A stretch of DNA of 64,000 bases, from the NCBI GenBank assembly GCA_002700365.1, contig PADB01000012.1, forward strand, positions 186,001-250,000, given 5' to 3'. A model generated the notes under the pieces. That model worked only from the letters and a program-made list of their open reading frames with translations. It ran no database searches and was not told where the DNA came from. The stretch's first letter is position 1. Every line of letters begins with the position of its first letter. A program made the position numbers and the translations under genes. The stretch comes from Kordiimonas sp. (GTDB taxonomy: Bacteria; Pseudomonadota; Alphaproteobacteria; Sphingomonadales; Emcibacteraceae). Shown here piece after piece: positions 52,044 through 61,838 of this stretch.

Positions 52044-52982
52044 ATGGATTTGATTGAAAAAGCGGCCGCAAAGCTGAAAAAACAAGAAGAAAAAAGTCTT
52101 GTCGAAAAGGCAGCAGAAAAGACGGCAACCGCTGATGTTACAGAAGAGCCGGTGCCTGCTGCAAAGGAAGAGAGCGTTGCCTCGCCGGGCTTGACTAATA
52201 CCAGTTTGTCACAGCCAGCAAGTAAGCGCAGCCGTACAGTAGAGATTAATCTGGACCGCCTTAAGGCTATGCATATTCTCACGGGTGAGAGTGAGCCCAC
52301 GGTTACCGCCGAAGAATTTCGTTTGGTGAAACGAAGTCTTCTGTTGAATGCCTTTGCTAAGGGCGATAAGGCCGTAGATAAAGGCAATCTTGTGCTTGTG
52401 AGTAGCTCGCAGCCTAATGAAGGCAAGACCTTCTGCGCCATCAATCTGGCGATGAGTATGGCGATAGAGCGTGACCTTACCGTTTTGCTGGTTGATGCGG
52501 ATGTGAATAAACCGGATATTCCAAATTTATTGGGAATTGAGAAGGGAAAGGGGCTGAAGGGCCTAGTCGATGTTGTGGCCGATGAAAATGTAGATTTGGC
52601 CGATTGTCTGTTAAAAACAAACATTGAGAACCTGACGCTTCTCCCCGCTGGCAGAAAACATCATCAAACGACAGAGCTATTGGCTAGTGGCCGTATGGGG
52701 AATATCGTTGATGAAATTGCCCAACGTTATCCTGATCGTATTATTATTATTGACTCGCCACCTGTTCTGGCCAGCAGTGCGGCCTCTGTCCTGGCGTTGC
52801 ATGTGGGGCAGATATTATTTGTCGTAGAGGCTGAGCGCACTGAGGAGCATCAACTGAAAGAGGCTTTGTCTTTGGTGAGTTCTTGTAAGAATATCAGTTT
52901 GCTGTTGAATAAAGCTGTTTCTAACTTTGCGGATAAGACATTTGGTAAATATTATGGCTATGGCCATAATCATGACCGATAA
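52044..52982 (+). CDS. XrtA-associated tyrosine autokinase (BY-kinase, CpsD/EpsG-like)
   Basis: A 312-residue cytosolic BY-kinase that with the Wzz protein controls polymerisation. The Walker A region is SQPNEGKTFCAINLA, Walker A' VLLVDADVNKPDI, and Walker B IIIIDSPPVL. The C-terminal tail has a short Tyr cluster (YYGYGHNHDR), the expected autophosphorylation site. An N-terminal Glu/Lys/Ala-rich region of about 90 residues precedes the kinase core. It starts 15 bases after the Wzz gene with GAGAG upstream. Confidence 0.92.
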   Translation: MDLIEKAAAKLKKQEEKSLVEKAAEKTATADVTEEPVPAAKEESVASPGLTNTSLSQPASKRSRTVEINLDRLKAMHILTGESEPTVTAEEFRLVKRSLLLNAFAKGDKAVDKGNLVLVSSSQPNEGKTFCAINLAMSMAIERDLTVLLVDADVNKPDIPNLLGIEKGKGLKGLVDVVADENVDLADCLLKTNIENLTLLPAGRKHHQTTELLASGRMGNIVDEIAQRYPDRIIIIDSPPVLASSAASVLALHVGQILFVVEAERTEEHQLKEALSLVSSCKNISLLLNKAVSNFADKTFGKYYGYGHNHDR

Positions 52983-53019
52983 AAGTCTACACCATAATAT
53001 ATATTAAGCTGTGCAAGGG

Positions 53020-53031
53020 CTGGCATGCCAG
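53020..53031 (+). promoter_or_regulatory. 12-bp perfect palindrome before the beta-barrel gene
   Basis: CTGGCATGCCAG lies just upstream of the AGGGGAA ribosome site of the next gene. It could be a small hairpin affecting translation or an operator. Confidence 0.35.
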
Positions 53032-53041
53032 TAGGGGAAAT

Positions 53042-54481
53042 ATGAAAAAAGATTCAAAATATTTGATTTCTGCACTTTCTTTGACAATGGCATTGATGGC
53101 ATCTGCAGCGCCAACGAAAGCGAGCGCAGCAGAATGGCGGGTACAGCCTGCATTAAGTGTGGAAGAGACATATACTGATAATGTCGAATTGGATAATGCC
53201 GCGAAAGAAAGCGATTGGATCACAACAGTAACGCCGTCCGTTAGTATTTCGGGGCAGGGTGCACGATTGCAGGCATCAATCTTTTATAGTGCGGCTTATT
53301 TGTATTTCGCTCGTAGTGACACACAACGTGATGATTTACGTCACAACCTGAGTGCAAATTTATCCACTGAATTGATTAATGACTATCTGTTTGTTGATGC
53401 AGGCGCGGGTATTTCGCAGGAGTTTCTGGATCGCCGCGCGGCGATTTCAGGAAGTGATGCAAACATTACGGAAAACCGGGCAACGGTCCAAAACTACCGT
53501 ATCTCGCCCTATGCGGTTTACCACTTTGAAGACTTTGCCAATGCCGTCTTACGTTATCAGTTCAGCCATCAACGTTCCTCCGATGATCGCCAGATCAACA
53601 ACACAGGCGTAAGTTTTACGGATTCCACGGAACATGTGGCCTCATTTACACTGAGCAGTGGTCGGCGGTTCAATCGGTTGGGTTGGGACCTTACAACAGT
53701 ATATAGTCATGAGGACCGTTCTACGCTTTTTGAAAATAACGAAAGTTATTCTGCAACGTTAGGTCTGTCTTATCGTGTGTCGCGTTATCTGACGTTATTG
53801 GCCAGTGGCGGTTATCAGGACAATTCGGGATCGGGAGATTTGGCAAACCGAACAGGGGAGACATGGGATGTTGGATTTATACTGACACCTGGTCCGCGAA
53901 GCTCCGTTTCGGTTCGATATGGCCGTCAATATGAAGATGATAGTTTTTCGGTAAACGCAAGTTATCGTTTCTCACCGCAGACGGCACTTACAGTGACATA
54001 TCGTGATATTCTGACAACATCACAGGGGTCTTTGCGTGATCGAGTACTGGCTTCTAACGACCAGGTTGGCGAATCTGTTCGGTTTATTACATTGAATGAT
54101 GCGGTAACACGTGAAAAGCGTTGGCAGGCAGTACTTACAGGAGAGCGAGGCCGCAATAGTTTCTCAATCTCTGCTTTTCATGAAAAAGTGTTAGCAGATG
54201 CAACGGCTAATCAGGAGAAGGCATGGGGTGGGTCTGTGTCTTGGTCACGCCAAATTAATCGCCGACTGACAAGTGCTGTGTCTGCAAACTATGATAATTC
54301 TCGTTTTGAGACGGCGTTGGACGACGATATCTTCTGGAGTGCCTCTGCCTCTTTGACTTATCAAATTTCACAAAGCATCAATAGCAGCCTGCGTTATACT
54401 TACACGGACCGCGAAGGTGATATTAATACCACAGCACTGACCGAAAATTCGGTTAGTTTATCTGTTTCGGCGAGTTTCTAG
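53042..54481 (+). CDS. XrtA/PEP-CTERM-associated outer-membrane beta-barrel protein (TIGR03016-type)
   Basis: A 479-residue exported protein with a signal peptide ending near residue 29 (TKASAAEWR). The mature part is one series of amphipathic beta strands with alternating aromatic/hydrophobic and polar residues, typical of outer-membrane barrels, and ends in ENSVSLSVSASF with a terminal Phe as required for barrel assembly. Its place between the kinase and the ATPase matches the uncharacterised barrel protein in other exosortase A loci. It may help the polymer or PEP-CTERM proteins cross the outer membrane. Confidence 0.85.
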   Translation: MKKDSKYLISALSLTMALMASAAPTKASAAEWRVQPALSVEETYTDNVELDNAAKESDWITTVTPSVSISGQGARLQASIFYSAAYLYFARSDTQRDDLRHNLSANLSTELINDYLFVDAGAGISQEFLDRRAAISGSDANITENRATVQNYRISPYAVYHFEDFANAVLRYQFSHQRSSDDRQINNTGVSFTDSTEHVASFTLSSGRRFNRLGWDLTTVYSHEDRSTLFENNESYSATLGLSYRVSRYLTLLASGGYQDNSGSGDLANRTGETWDVGFILTPGPRSSVSVRYGRQYEDDSFSVNASYRFSPQTALTVTYRDILTTSQGSLRDRVLASNDQVGESVRFITLNDAVTREKRWQAVLTGERGRNSFSISAFHEKVLADATANQEKAWGGSVSWSRQINRRLTSAVSANYDNSRFETALDDDIFWSASASLTYQISQSINSSLRYTYTDREGDINTTALTENSVSLSVSASF

Positions 54482-54489
54482 GGGCGCCG

Positions 54490-55539
54490 ATGTATACGGA
54501 ATTTTATAGTCTGACGGGTCGTCCTTTCCAGCTGACGCCTGATCCGCGCTTTTATTTTGATAGCAGCACCCATAAGAAAGCGATGGCTTACCTGACATAT
54601 GGTCTTAGTCAGGAAGAAGGCTTTATCATTATTACGGGTGATATCGGGTCAGGCAAAACGACCTTGGTTGGCCATTTGTTTGACGAGCTTGATAAGGAAC
54701 AATATGTCGCAGCAAAAGTTGTGACAACACAATTAGGTGCGGATGATGTGCTACGTATGGTGGCAGCAAGTTTCGGCTTAAAAACAGAAGGTGCCGACAA
54801 GGCAACCATCCTGCAGAATATAGAACAATTTTTGCAGATGAACGCCAAAAAAGGTAAGCGTGTTGTTCTGATTATTGATGAAGTACAGAACCTGCACACG
54901 GCTGCGTTGGAAGAACTGCGGATGTTGTCCAACTTTCAGCAGGGTGACCGTGCACTGTTGCAAAGCTTTTTGTTGGGGCAACCGGAATTTAGGGATAAAT
55001 GGGCCCATGACCCTGAATTAGAACAGTTGCGTCAAAGGGTTATCGCGACACACCATTTGCAGCCGATGACATTGCCGGAAACAAAAGAATACATTGAGCA
55101 TCGCCTTAGTCTTGTGGGGTGGAAAGATGACCCGCTGTTTACAGAAGATGCCTATGAAGAAATTTTCAAATTTACCGATGGTGTGCCGCGCCGGCTGAAT
55201 ACCCTATGTTCCCGATTGTTGTTGTTCGGGGCGATCGAAGAGCTGCATGAAATTAACGGGGCGGCAGTTAAAGATGTGGTGATCGATCTTGAGAAAGATA
55301 ATGCTGCGGCGGCATCGTCAGAAATGAAAAATGCGCCGGAAGCGGAAGTCACGCGGATACGCCGGGAAAATGGCCAAAGTGCAGAGAAGACGCCAGTTCT
55401 AGATTCAGAGAGTCTGGAAGATCTTAAGGCGCGCCTGCAATTACTAGAGCAATATGTCAAAGTGCATGATGATACGATCAAGAATGCCTTGGATATTGCG
55501 TCTGACTGGTTAAAGCAAAATAGTAGTGAAAAGAGTTAG
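54490..55539 (+). CDS. XrtA/PEP-CTERM system-associated ATPase (ExeA-like)
   Basis: A 349-residue AAA ATPase. Walker A GDIGSGKTT is near residues 50-58 and Walker B VVLIIDEVQNL near 125-135, followed by arginine-rich sensor residues (DGVPRRLNTLC). The first residues MYTEFYSLTGRPFQLTPDP are characteristic of ExeA/GspA-like ATPases and of the XrtA ATPase. A C-terminal helical tail from about 290 to 345 is probably coiled coil. It starts 8 bases after the beta-barrel gene. Its role is undefined, but ExeA relatives remodel peptidoglycan-linked secretion machinery. Confidence 0.92.
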   Translation: MYTEFYSLTGRPFQLTPDPRFYFDSSTHKKAMAYLTYGLSQEEGFIIITGDIGSGKTTLVGHLFDELDKEQYVAAKVVTTQLGADDVLRMVAASFGLKTEGADKATILQNIEQFLQMNAKKGKRVVLIIDEVQNLHTAALEELRMLSNFQQGDRALLQSFLLGQPEFRDKWAHDPELEQLRQRVIATHHLQPMTLPETKEYIEHRLSLVGWKDDPLFTEDAYEEIFKFTDGVPRRLNTLCSRLLLFGAIEELHEINGAAVKDVVIDLEKDNAAAASSEMKNAPEAEVTRIRRENGQSAEKTPVLDSESLEDLKARLQLLEQYVKVHDDTIKNALDIASDWLKQNSSEKS

Positions 55540-55567
55540 GAGCTGCGGTTCAGCCGTATGACGTGTG

Positions 55568-56410
55568 ATGAGTGTGAAAATCACAAATGCCATGTCGATA
55601 GATGTGGAAGACTATTTTCAGGTTGGTGCTTTCGAAAAATGTATTTCCAGGGATGACTGGGACAGTTTGCCGCATCGCGTAGAGCAGAATACGGACCACG
55701 TTTTATCAATTATGGATGATGCCGGGGTGAAGGCGACATTTTTCACTCTGGGGTGGGTTGCGGAACGATATCCGCAGCTTATACAGCGTATTGTTGAAAA
55801 TGGACACGAGCTCGCAAGTCATGGAATGGCTCATTGGCGTGTAACAGACCAACAGCCTGAAGATTTCCGTGAAGATGTTTCTGCAACGAAAAAGCTTTTA
55901 GAGGATGTGGGCGGGCAGGCTGTCCGGGGATATCGCGCGGCTTCTTTTTCCATTGGCGAACGCAATCTTTGGGCACTGGATGTTCTGGCGGAAGAGGGAT
56001 ATTTATATAGTTCAAGTATATATCCCATTGCCCACGATCATTACGGGATGCCTACAGCCCCAAGATTTGCCTTTACGCCAATCACAGATAATCGTTTTCT
56101 GGAATTCCCTGTGACGACAGTTGAGGTAATGGGAAAAAAAGTTCCTTGTGGCGGCGGGGGGTACTTTAGGCTTTTACCCTATGGGCTGTCCAAATGGGCC
56201 ATGCAACGGGTGAATGAGAGAGATCAACAGGCGTGTATTTTTTATTTTCACCCGTGGGAAATCGACCCGGAACAGCCATATCAAAAACAAGCTCCTCTAA
56301 AATCAAAATTCCGGCATTATACAAATCTTCACATTATGGAGTCTAAACTGCGCCGTGCCCTCAAGGATTTTAACTGGGGGCGTATGGATGAGGTCTTTTT
56401 AGTTTCTTAA
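55568..56410 (+). CDS. XrtA system polysaccharide deacetylase (NodB + DUF3473)
   Basis: A 280-residue protein: NodB-type deacetylase (about 8-165) with catalytic Asp in SIDVEDYF, metal-binding His pair in ELASHGMAHW, and Arg in GYRAASFSIG, followed by a DUF3473 domain (about 200-280) with YFHPWEIDPEQP. This matches the polysaccharide deacetylase of exosortase A loci. There is no signal peptide. ATG 55568 is used; GTG 55565 is one codon earlier and neither has a clear Shine-Dalgarno, so the start is uncertain. It probably removes N-acetyl groups from the repeat unit. Confidence 0.92.
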   Translation: MSVKITNAMSIDVEDYFQVGAFEKCISRDDWDSLPHRVEQNTDHVLSIMDDAGVKATFFTLGWVAERYPQLIQRIVENGHELASHGMAHWRVTDQQPEDFREDVSATKKLLEDVGGQAVRGYRAASFSIGERNLWALDVLAEEGYLYSSSIYPIAHDHYGMPTAPRFAFTPITDNRFLEFPVTTVEVMGKKVPCGGGGYFRLLPYGLSKWAMQRVNERDQQACIFYFHPWEIDPEQPYQKQAPLKSKFRHYTNLHIMESKLRRALKDFNWGRMDEVFLVS

Positions 56411-56427
56411 TGGGATAGGGCAATAAG

Positions 56428-57459
56428 GTGCAGGTAGTACAGCTAGATCTTAACGGCGATACGCAGGCATGGGACGATTATGTGCGAAGCCATGGGGATG
56501 GTAGTTTTTGCCATTTATCCGGATGGGGGCGGGTAATCGCAAAGACATTTAATCACAAACATTATTATTTAATGGCTATCGACAAGGGTGATGTTAAAGG
56601 AGTTCTGCCGTTAACATTTATCAAAAGTATGCTGTTTGGCAGATCAATGGTATCGACCGCATTTGCCATGTATGGTGGGCCTTTGGCTGATAATCCTGAT
56701 GTTCTCTCCCTATTGGATCAAAAAGCCTGGGAATTGACGCAGAAATCCGGCGCCAAGGTATTAGAATATCGTACAAAATCCCGACTTCATGAAGATTGGG
56801 CCTGTAAAGATGATGTCTATGTGGACTTTGTCAAAGAGCTGGACGCGGATAATGAAGTCAATATGCAGGCGATACGTCGTAAACAACGGGCGATGATTCG
56901 CAAGGGTATTAAATTCGGTCTGGAGGCGGTCATAGACGATAATGCGGACCGTCTTTACAGCATGTATGCCGAAAGTGTCCGAAACCTGGGCACACCAGTA
57001 TTCAGTAAAAGATTGTTTGTCAATTTGATGGATGAATTTGGCAGAGACTGCGAAGTCCTCACGGTTTTACATGAAGGCCGCCCCATCAGTAGCGTGATGA
57101 GTTTTTATTATAATGATGCAGTTTTGCCTTATTATGGTGGGGGGACTTTTGAAGCACGGCAGTACGCGGCAAATGATTTTATGTATTGGTCGGTAATGGA
57201 ACGGGCCGTTACAGAACGGCAATGTCGAGAATTTGTCTTTGGGCGCAGTAAATTGGGAACAGGGGCCTATAATTTTAAAAAAAATTGGGGCTTTACCGCC
57301 ATTTCTTTGCAATATGAATATAAATTGGCTGATGGTGAAGTAATCCCTGACATCAGCCCGAATAACCCTAAATATCGCATGATGATTAACACGTGGCAGC
57401 GTTTGCCGTTGCAGGTTGCGAATTCTATCGGGCCCATGGTGTCGCGCTATCTGGGATAG
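56428..57459 (+). CDS. FemAB-like protein, XrtA/PEP-CTERM system-associated
   Basis: A 343-residue GNAT/FemAB-type acyltransferase. Recognisable blocks are GDGSFCHLSGWGRVI near the N-terminus, RRKQRAMIRKGIKFGLE in the middle, and FGRSKLGTGAYNFKKNWGF near the C-terminus. FemAB relatives transfer amino acids from aminoacyl-tRNA to cell-surface precursors. In XrtA loci the acceptor is unknown, but the family suggests attachment of an amino acid to the polysaccharide. Start is GTG with AGGG near; 17 bases after the deacetylase. Confidence 0.92.
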   Translation: MQVVQLDLNGDTQAWDDYVRSHGDGSFCHLSGWGRVIAKTFNHKHYYLMAIDKGDVKGVLPLTFIKSMLFGRSMVSTAFAMYGGPLADNPDVLSLLDQKAWELTQKSGAKVLEYRTKSRLHEDWACKDDVYVDFVKELDADNEVNMQAIRRKQRAMIRKGIKFGLEAVIDDNADRLYSMYAESVRNLGTPVFSKRLFVNLMDEFGRDCEVLTVLHEGRPISSVMSFYYNDAVLPYYGGGTFEARQYAANDFMYWSVMERAVTERQCREFVFGRSKLGTGAYNFKKNWGFTAISLQYEYKLADGEVIPDISPNNPKYRMMINTWQRLPLQVANSIGPMVSRYLG

Positions 57460-57497
57460 CCAAAAGAAGACTGTCCCGAGGTAAATCAGGAATAATT

Positions 57498-59054
57498 ATG
57501 GAAATGGCTGCGGAACAATCGCGTTACTTAAAAAACAAGTGGTTCATACCCACCCTTCTCTGGTTGGGGTGTGTGGCCGCTTTGACCGCGATTTTTTATA
57601 GCACAGCTGAAGGCTTAGTGCTGAAATGGTCTAATTCCACGTCCTATAACCACTGCTTTATGATTATTCCCATCAGCCTTTATCTGATATGGGACCAGAA
57701 AAACAAATACCTGCAATTTGTGCCGCAAAAAAATTATTGGTCATTGCTGTATATGTTGGTCGCGGGGTTGATCTGGCTATTAGGTGAGATCGCCGGCATT
57801 GTTTCGGCGCAGCAATTTGCTTTTGTTATGGCTTTGCAAGCTAGCATATTGGCTGTATTCGGCTGGCCTTTCTTTAAGGCGGCTCTTTTTCCCATAATGT
57901 ATTTATTTTTCATGGTGCCGTTCGGTGATTTTCTGATTCCCTACTTACAGGATTGGACCGCATGGTTTCTGGTGAAATGTCTGATATTGCTGAATATTCC
58001 TGTCTATTGGGATGGCGTATTTATTTCTATTCCAACAGGTGATTTCCATGTGGCGGAAGCATGTTCAGGATTGCGTTTTCTGACGGCGACTATCGCTGTT
58101 GGTTTTCTGATGGCCTATATGGGATTCCAGAAAACATGGAAACGCGCCATTGTCGTTTCTTTATCGTTGATTATTCCTATTATTGCGAACGGCTTTAGGG
58201 CAACAGGCATTGTGCTGATTGCATATTACACCAACCATGAATATGCGGTTGGCGTAGATCACCTGATCTATGGGTGGATTTTCTTTGCTTTTATCCTTTT
58301 GGTATTTATCGGCATAGTGATGTGGTTTGCTGATCCAATGGAGGTTACAGCAGCCTCTCTTCCAATTGATAGTGTCGGCAAAGGGCAAAATCCATGGGCT
58401 TTTTTACAGGTAATTTTGCCGTTGGTTATTCTGGCATCAGCACCCCCCTTATATGCGGGACATATTGCTGCACAACAGACCTCTGTTGCCCAGTATACGT
58501 ATAAGGTTACCCCTCCTTCAGGGTGGGGAGCCGCACCGCTAATATCACAAAAGGTTGTCTGGACTCCCCAATATGCAGGGGCGCATATTACACAACAAAC
58601 GCAGTTTATGAACGGGCAGGGGCAGGCTGTAGACTTTTACGCCGCGTATTATGCCTATCAATCCAAAGAGCGTGAGCTTGTACGCTTTGGTAATAGCGTT
58701 ATACAGCCAGCAAAGTTTTGGGATTATTCTTCAAGCAAGGTGATTTCTTTATCGCATGAGAATGTCGAAATACCGACGCGTCAGTATATCCTGAAATCGT
58801 TGACAGGGCAGAGACTGGTTTGGATGTGGTATGTCGTCGATGGCGAGATTGTGACATCAGATTTGTATATCAAGGTGCTGACGGCCAAAAATAAGCTTTT
58901 CGCTGGAACAGGAGAGGCCGGGGTGTTGGCAATATCTGTCCCATATCGTGAATTGGAGTTGGATGACGCAGTGACAACACTGAGCAGCTTTTTTCAGCAA
59001 ATGGGTCCTATAGAGAAAATGTATCGGCCAGAAATAAAATTGAGTGTCGAGTAG
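57498..59054 (+). CDS. xrtA: Exosortase A fused to EpsI domain
   Basis: The inner-membrane transpeptidase that cuts PEP-CTERM sorting signals and joins target proteins to the surface. The 518-residue protein has eight or more membrane helices in its first 300 residues. The catalytic triad is visible: C189 in HVAEACSGLRFL, R234 in NGFRATGIV and H255 in GVDHLIYGW. After about residue 310 a periplasmic EpsI-type domain (PPSGWGAAP, then a YAAYYAYQSKERELVRFGN block) follows, the fused form known as exosortase A. The start is ATG 57498 with AGGA upstream; the frame is open 35 codons earlier inside the FemAB gene. No PEP-CTERM substrate is in the window. Confidence 0.94.
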   Translation: MEMAAEQSRYLKNKWFIPTLLWLGCVAALTAIFYSTAEGLVLKWSNSTSYNHCFMIIPISLYLIWDQKNKYLQFVPQKNYWSLLYMLVAGLIWLLGEIAGIVSAQQFAFVMALQASILAVFGWPFFKAALFPIMYLFFMVPFGDFLIPYLQDWTAWFLVKCLILLNIPVYWDGVFISIPTGDFHVAEACSGLRFLTATIAVGFLMAYMGFQKTWKRAIVVSLSLIIPIIANGFRATGIVLIAYYTNHEYAVGVDHLIYGWIFFAFILLVFIGIVMWFADPMEVTAASLPIDSVGKGQNPWAFLQVILPLVILASAPPLYAGHIAAQQTSVAQYTYKVTPPSGWGAAPLISQKVVWTPQYAGAHITQQTQFMNGQGQAVDFYAAYYAYQSKERELVRFGNSVIQPAKFWDYSSSKVISLSHENVEIPTRQYILKSLTGQRLVWMWYVVDGEIVTSDLYIKVLTAKNKLFAGTGEAGVLAISVPYRELELDDAVTTLSSFFQQMGPIEKMYRPEIKLSVE

Positions 59055-59072
59055 AATGTCAGGAGTAGCCGT

Positions 59073-60995
59073 ATGTGTGGGATCGTAGGAATTTTTGATA
59101 CGCGTCAGAAGGGCGAGGTAGACATTCGATTATTGCAACGCATGAATGATGTGCAGTCTCATCGTGGACCTGACGAACAGGGAATATTCCAAAATCCAGG
59201 AATTGGCCTGGGACATCGCCGTCTATCCATCATTGATTTGTCAAGCGGACAACAACCACTTTTCAACGAAGATAAATCGGTAGTCGTCGTTTATAATGGT
59301 GAAATTTATAATTTCCCGGAATTGAGACAACAGCTATCGGGGCGCGGTTACCGCTTTTCTACACATTGTGATACTGAGGTCATCGTTAATGCATGGTCTG
59401 AATGGGGGGAAAACTGCGTAGACCATTTCCGTGGAATGTTTGCCTTTGCAATATGGGATCTGAAAAAAGAAGTTCTCTTCCTGGCCCGTGATCGCCTTGG
59501 TATTAAGCCTTTATTTTATACCCTGCAAAATGATGGTAAATTCTATTTTGCCTCTGAGCTTAAATCTATTCAGCAAGTGCAAGGTTTGGAACGTGGTTTG
59601 GACCCCCAGGCAGTGGAAGAATATTTTTCCTATGGGTACGTTCCTGATCCAAAAACAATTTATCGGAATATCTATAAGCTTCCTCCCGGTCATACGTTAA
59701 CGCTACGTCATGGACAAACCAAACTGGTTTCCCGGCAATATTGGGACATTGCCTTCAAAGATATGCCCGTAAACAGTATTGATGAGCTGGGTGAAGAGCT
59801 GATTGAACGTTTTAATGAGGCGGTTAAGATCCGTATGGTTGCAGACGTACCTTTGGGGGCGTTTCTGTCTGGTGGCGTTGATTCCAGCTCTGTCGTGGCT
59901 TTAATGGCACAAAATAATAACGAACCGATAAATACATATTCTATTGGTTTTGACCGGCCTGATTATGATGAAACAGACTTTGCGCAGGAAGTCGCAGAGC
60001 AATACCGGACCAACCATAAAGTCAGAATGGTTGATCCTAATGATTTTGGCCTGATAGATAAATTGGCAGCGATGTATGATGAGCCTTATGCGGATAGTTC
60101 AGCGATGCCGACATACCGGGTGTGCCAGTTAGCCCGTGAAAATGTCACAGTTGCTTTGTCAGGTGATGGTGGTGATGAAATATTTGCAGGATACCGTCGT
60201 CATCGTTGGCATATGAACGAAGAACGTTTGCGCAGCAGAATGCCATATGGCTTACGTAAAGGCGTGTTTGGATTAATGGGGGCGGTCTACCCGAAGATGG
60301 ACTGGGCCCCACGCTATTTGCGGGCGAAAAGCACATTTCAAGCCTTAGCTATGAGCAGTGCTGAGGCATATTTCCATAGCGTAAGCGTTGTGTCACAACG
60401 GCAACGATCCAATATGTTTAGCGCTGGACTAAAACGCGACCTACAGGGGTATAATGCTGTTAGTATATTGCAAAACCTAATAGATAATGCCCCCGTAGAA
60501 GATGATCTGGCGAAAATCCAATATGCGGATATCAAAACATATCTGCCAGGCGATATACTGACAAAAGTGGACCGGGCAAGTATGGCGCATTCTTTAGAGG
60601 TGCGCGTGCCTATTTTAGACCATAAATTTATGGAATGGTCAGCGGGTATTCCTGCTGCGCTGCGATTACAGGGGCGACAGGGCAAGTACATTTTCAAAAA
60701 AGCACTGGAGAAGCACTTGTCAGATAATATTCTCTATCGTGATAAAATGGGATTTGCCGTTCCGTTAGAAAGTTGGTTCCGCCATGAATTGCGGCAACGT
60801 GTTCAAGACACTGTAAAAAGTGAAATTCTGGCGGACACGGGATTCTTTGATATGGATAACTTGCAAAAGATTGCTGATGATCATCAGTCAGGTGCATGGA
60901 ATTATACAACAGCCATTTGGGCGTTGATGATGTTTGAGGCATCTTTGAGAAATGCAGAAGGTTATAGCCATAGCGAATTTAAGCAATCGGCATAG
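59073..60995 (+). CDS. XrtA/PEP-CTERM system amidotransferase (asparagine-synthetase-like)
   Basis: A 640-residue AsnB-like enzyme with intact glutaminase: the nucleophile Cys2 in MCGIVGIFD, the RGPDE and GHRRLSIIDL blocks, YNGEIYN, and the synthetase P-loop SGGVDSSSVV with GDGGDEIFAGYRRH. It transfers amide nitrogen from glutamine to a carboxyl, most likely on a sugar acid or other group of the exopolysaccharide; this family is always in exosortase A loci. AGGAG lies 8 bases upstream. It starts 18 bases after exosortase A. It is paralogous to the Cys-less enzyme at 47581. Confidence 0.93.
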   Translation: MCGIVGIFDTRQKGEVDIRLLQRMNDVQSHRGPDEQGIFQNPGIGLGHRRLSIIDLSSGQQPLFNEDKSVVVVYNGEIYNFPELRQQLSGRGYRFSTHCDTEVIVNAWSEWGENCVDHFRGMFAFAIWDLKKEVLFLARDRLGIKPLFYTLQNDGKFYFASELKSIQQVQGLERGLDPQAVEEYFSYGYVPDPKTIYRNIYKLPPGHTLTLRHGQTKLVSRQYWDIAFKDMPVNSIDELGEELIERFNEAVKIRMVADVPLGAFLSGGVDSSSVVALMAQNNNEPINTYSIGFDRPDYDETDFAQEVAEQYRTNHKVRMVDPNDFGLIDKLAAMYDEPYADSSAMPTYRVCQLARENVTVALSGDGGDEIFAGYRRHRWHMNEERLRSRMPYGLRKGVFGLMGAVYPKMDWAPRYLRAKSTFQALAMSSAEAYFHSVSVVSQRQRSNMFSAGLKRDLQGYNAVSILQNLIDNAPVEDDLAKIQYADIKTYLPGDILTKVDRASMAHSLEVRVPILDHKFMEWSAGIPAALRLQGRQGKYIFKKALEKHLSDNILYRDKMGFAVPLESWFRHELRQRVQDTVKSEILADTGFFDMDNLQKIADDHQSGAWNYTTAIWALMMFEASLRNAEGYSHSEFKQSA

Positions 60996-61004
60996 GTCAA
61001 AGGG

Positions 61005-61838
61005 ATGAAAAAGAATATGTCGGGTTCATTCAGGACTGCGTTTTTTATGCCGCAACAACATCTAATGTTGCTGATGGCAATATGCATTTTCATGTTCGCA
61101 AATCTGTCTTTAACGCCTGTGGCCTTTGCGGAAAGCACATTAGAAAATCTGCCGCAAATTTTGAAAAAGAATAAACCTGCTGTGGTGGCCATAGGTACGC
61201 TACATGCTATTCGGCAGCCGCCTGTTGAATTAAAGGGGACCGGCTTCGTTGTTGCTGATGGGCGACATATCGTTACTAATTCCCACGTGGTGCCCCGAAG
61301 AAGAGACCTTAACGCAAAAGAGGAAATTGTTGTACTGGTAGGCCGGGGCAATCGCCCGGATATCCGTAGGGCGACAATTATTGATCGTGACGATGTTCAT
61401 GACCTCGCCCTATTGAAAATAGAGGGAACAGCGTTGCCCCGAATGAAGTTGGGGACCGGGGCCATGATAGAAGAGGGGAGCTATGTTGGATATACAGGTT
61501 TTCCGATCGGTGCTGTGCTGGGCATGTATCCCGTTACACACCGCGGTATTATTGCCGCAGTAACGCCTATCATTATTCCGCAGCGACGCGCGCAATACTT
61601 AGACCCGGGCATGATTTTACAGCCGCGCTTTGATGTCTACCAACTGGATGCAACGGCGTATCCCGGCAACAGTGGTAGTGCAGTTTATGATTTACGCGAA
61701 GGCCGCGTTCAGGCTGTCATTAATAGTGTGAAGATTAAAGGAAGCAAGGAAAAGGCCTTGACCTCCCCGACGGGCATTACCTATGCCATTCCGGTTGTTT
61801 ACGTGCATAAACTGTTAGCTAAGAATGGCTTGAAATAG
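61005..61838 (+). CDS. Trypsin-like serine protease (no PDZ domain)
   Basis: A 277-residue exported protease of the chymotrypsin fold. The signal peptide covers about residues 1-42 (ending VAFAES). The catalytic triad is H94 in TNSHVV, D133 in DDVHDLALLK and S223 in PGNSGSAVYD. DegP/DegS-type PDZ domains are missing, so it is a stand-alone protease. It closes the XrtA operon, 9 bases after the amidotransferase, so it likely matures or removes PEP-CTERM or polysaccharide-associated proteins. The start could also be ATG 61017, which has better spacing to AAAGGG. Confidence 0.9.
   Translation: MKKNMSGSFRTAFFMPQQHLMLLMAICIFMFANLSLTPVAFAESTLENLPQILKKNKPAVVAIGTLHAIRQPPVELKGTGFVVADGRHIVTNSHVVPRRRDLNAKEEIVVLVGRGNRPDIRRATIIDRDDVHDLALLKIEGTALPRMKLGTGAMIEEGSYVGYTGFPIGAVLGMYPVTHRGIIAAVTPIIIPQRRAQYLDPGMILQPRFDVYQLDATAYPGNSGSAVYDLREGRVQAVINSVKIKGSKEKALTSPTGITYAIPVVYVHKLLAKNGLK

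Noticed and set aside
52010-52624. 204-codon open frame antisense to the tyrosine kinase gene
   Set aside because: It mirrors the codon structure of a well-supported gene, is Ser/Arg/Leu low-complexity and has no own signals.
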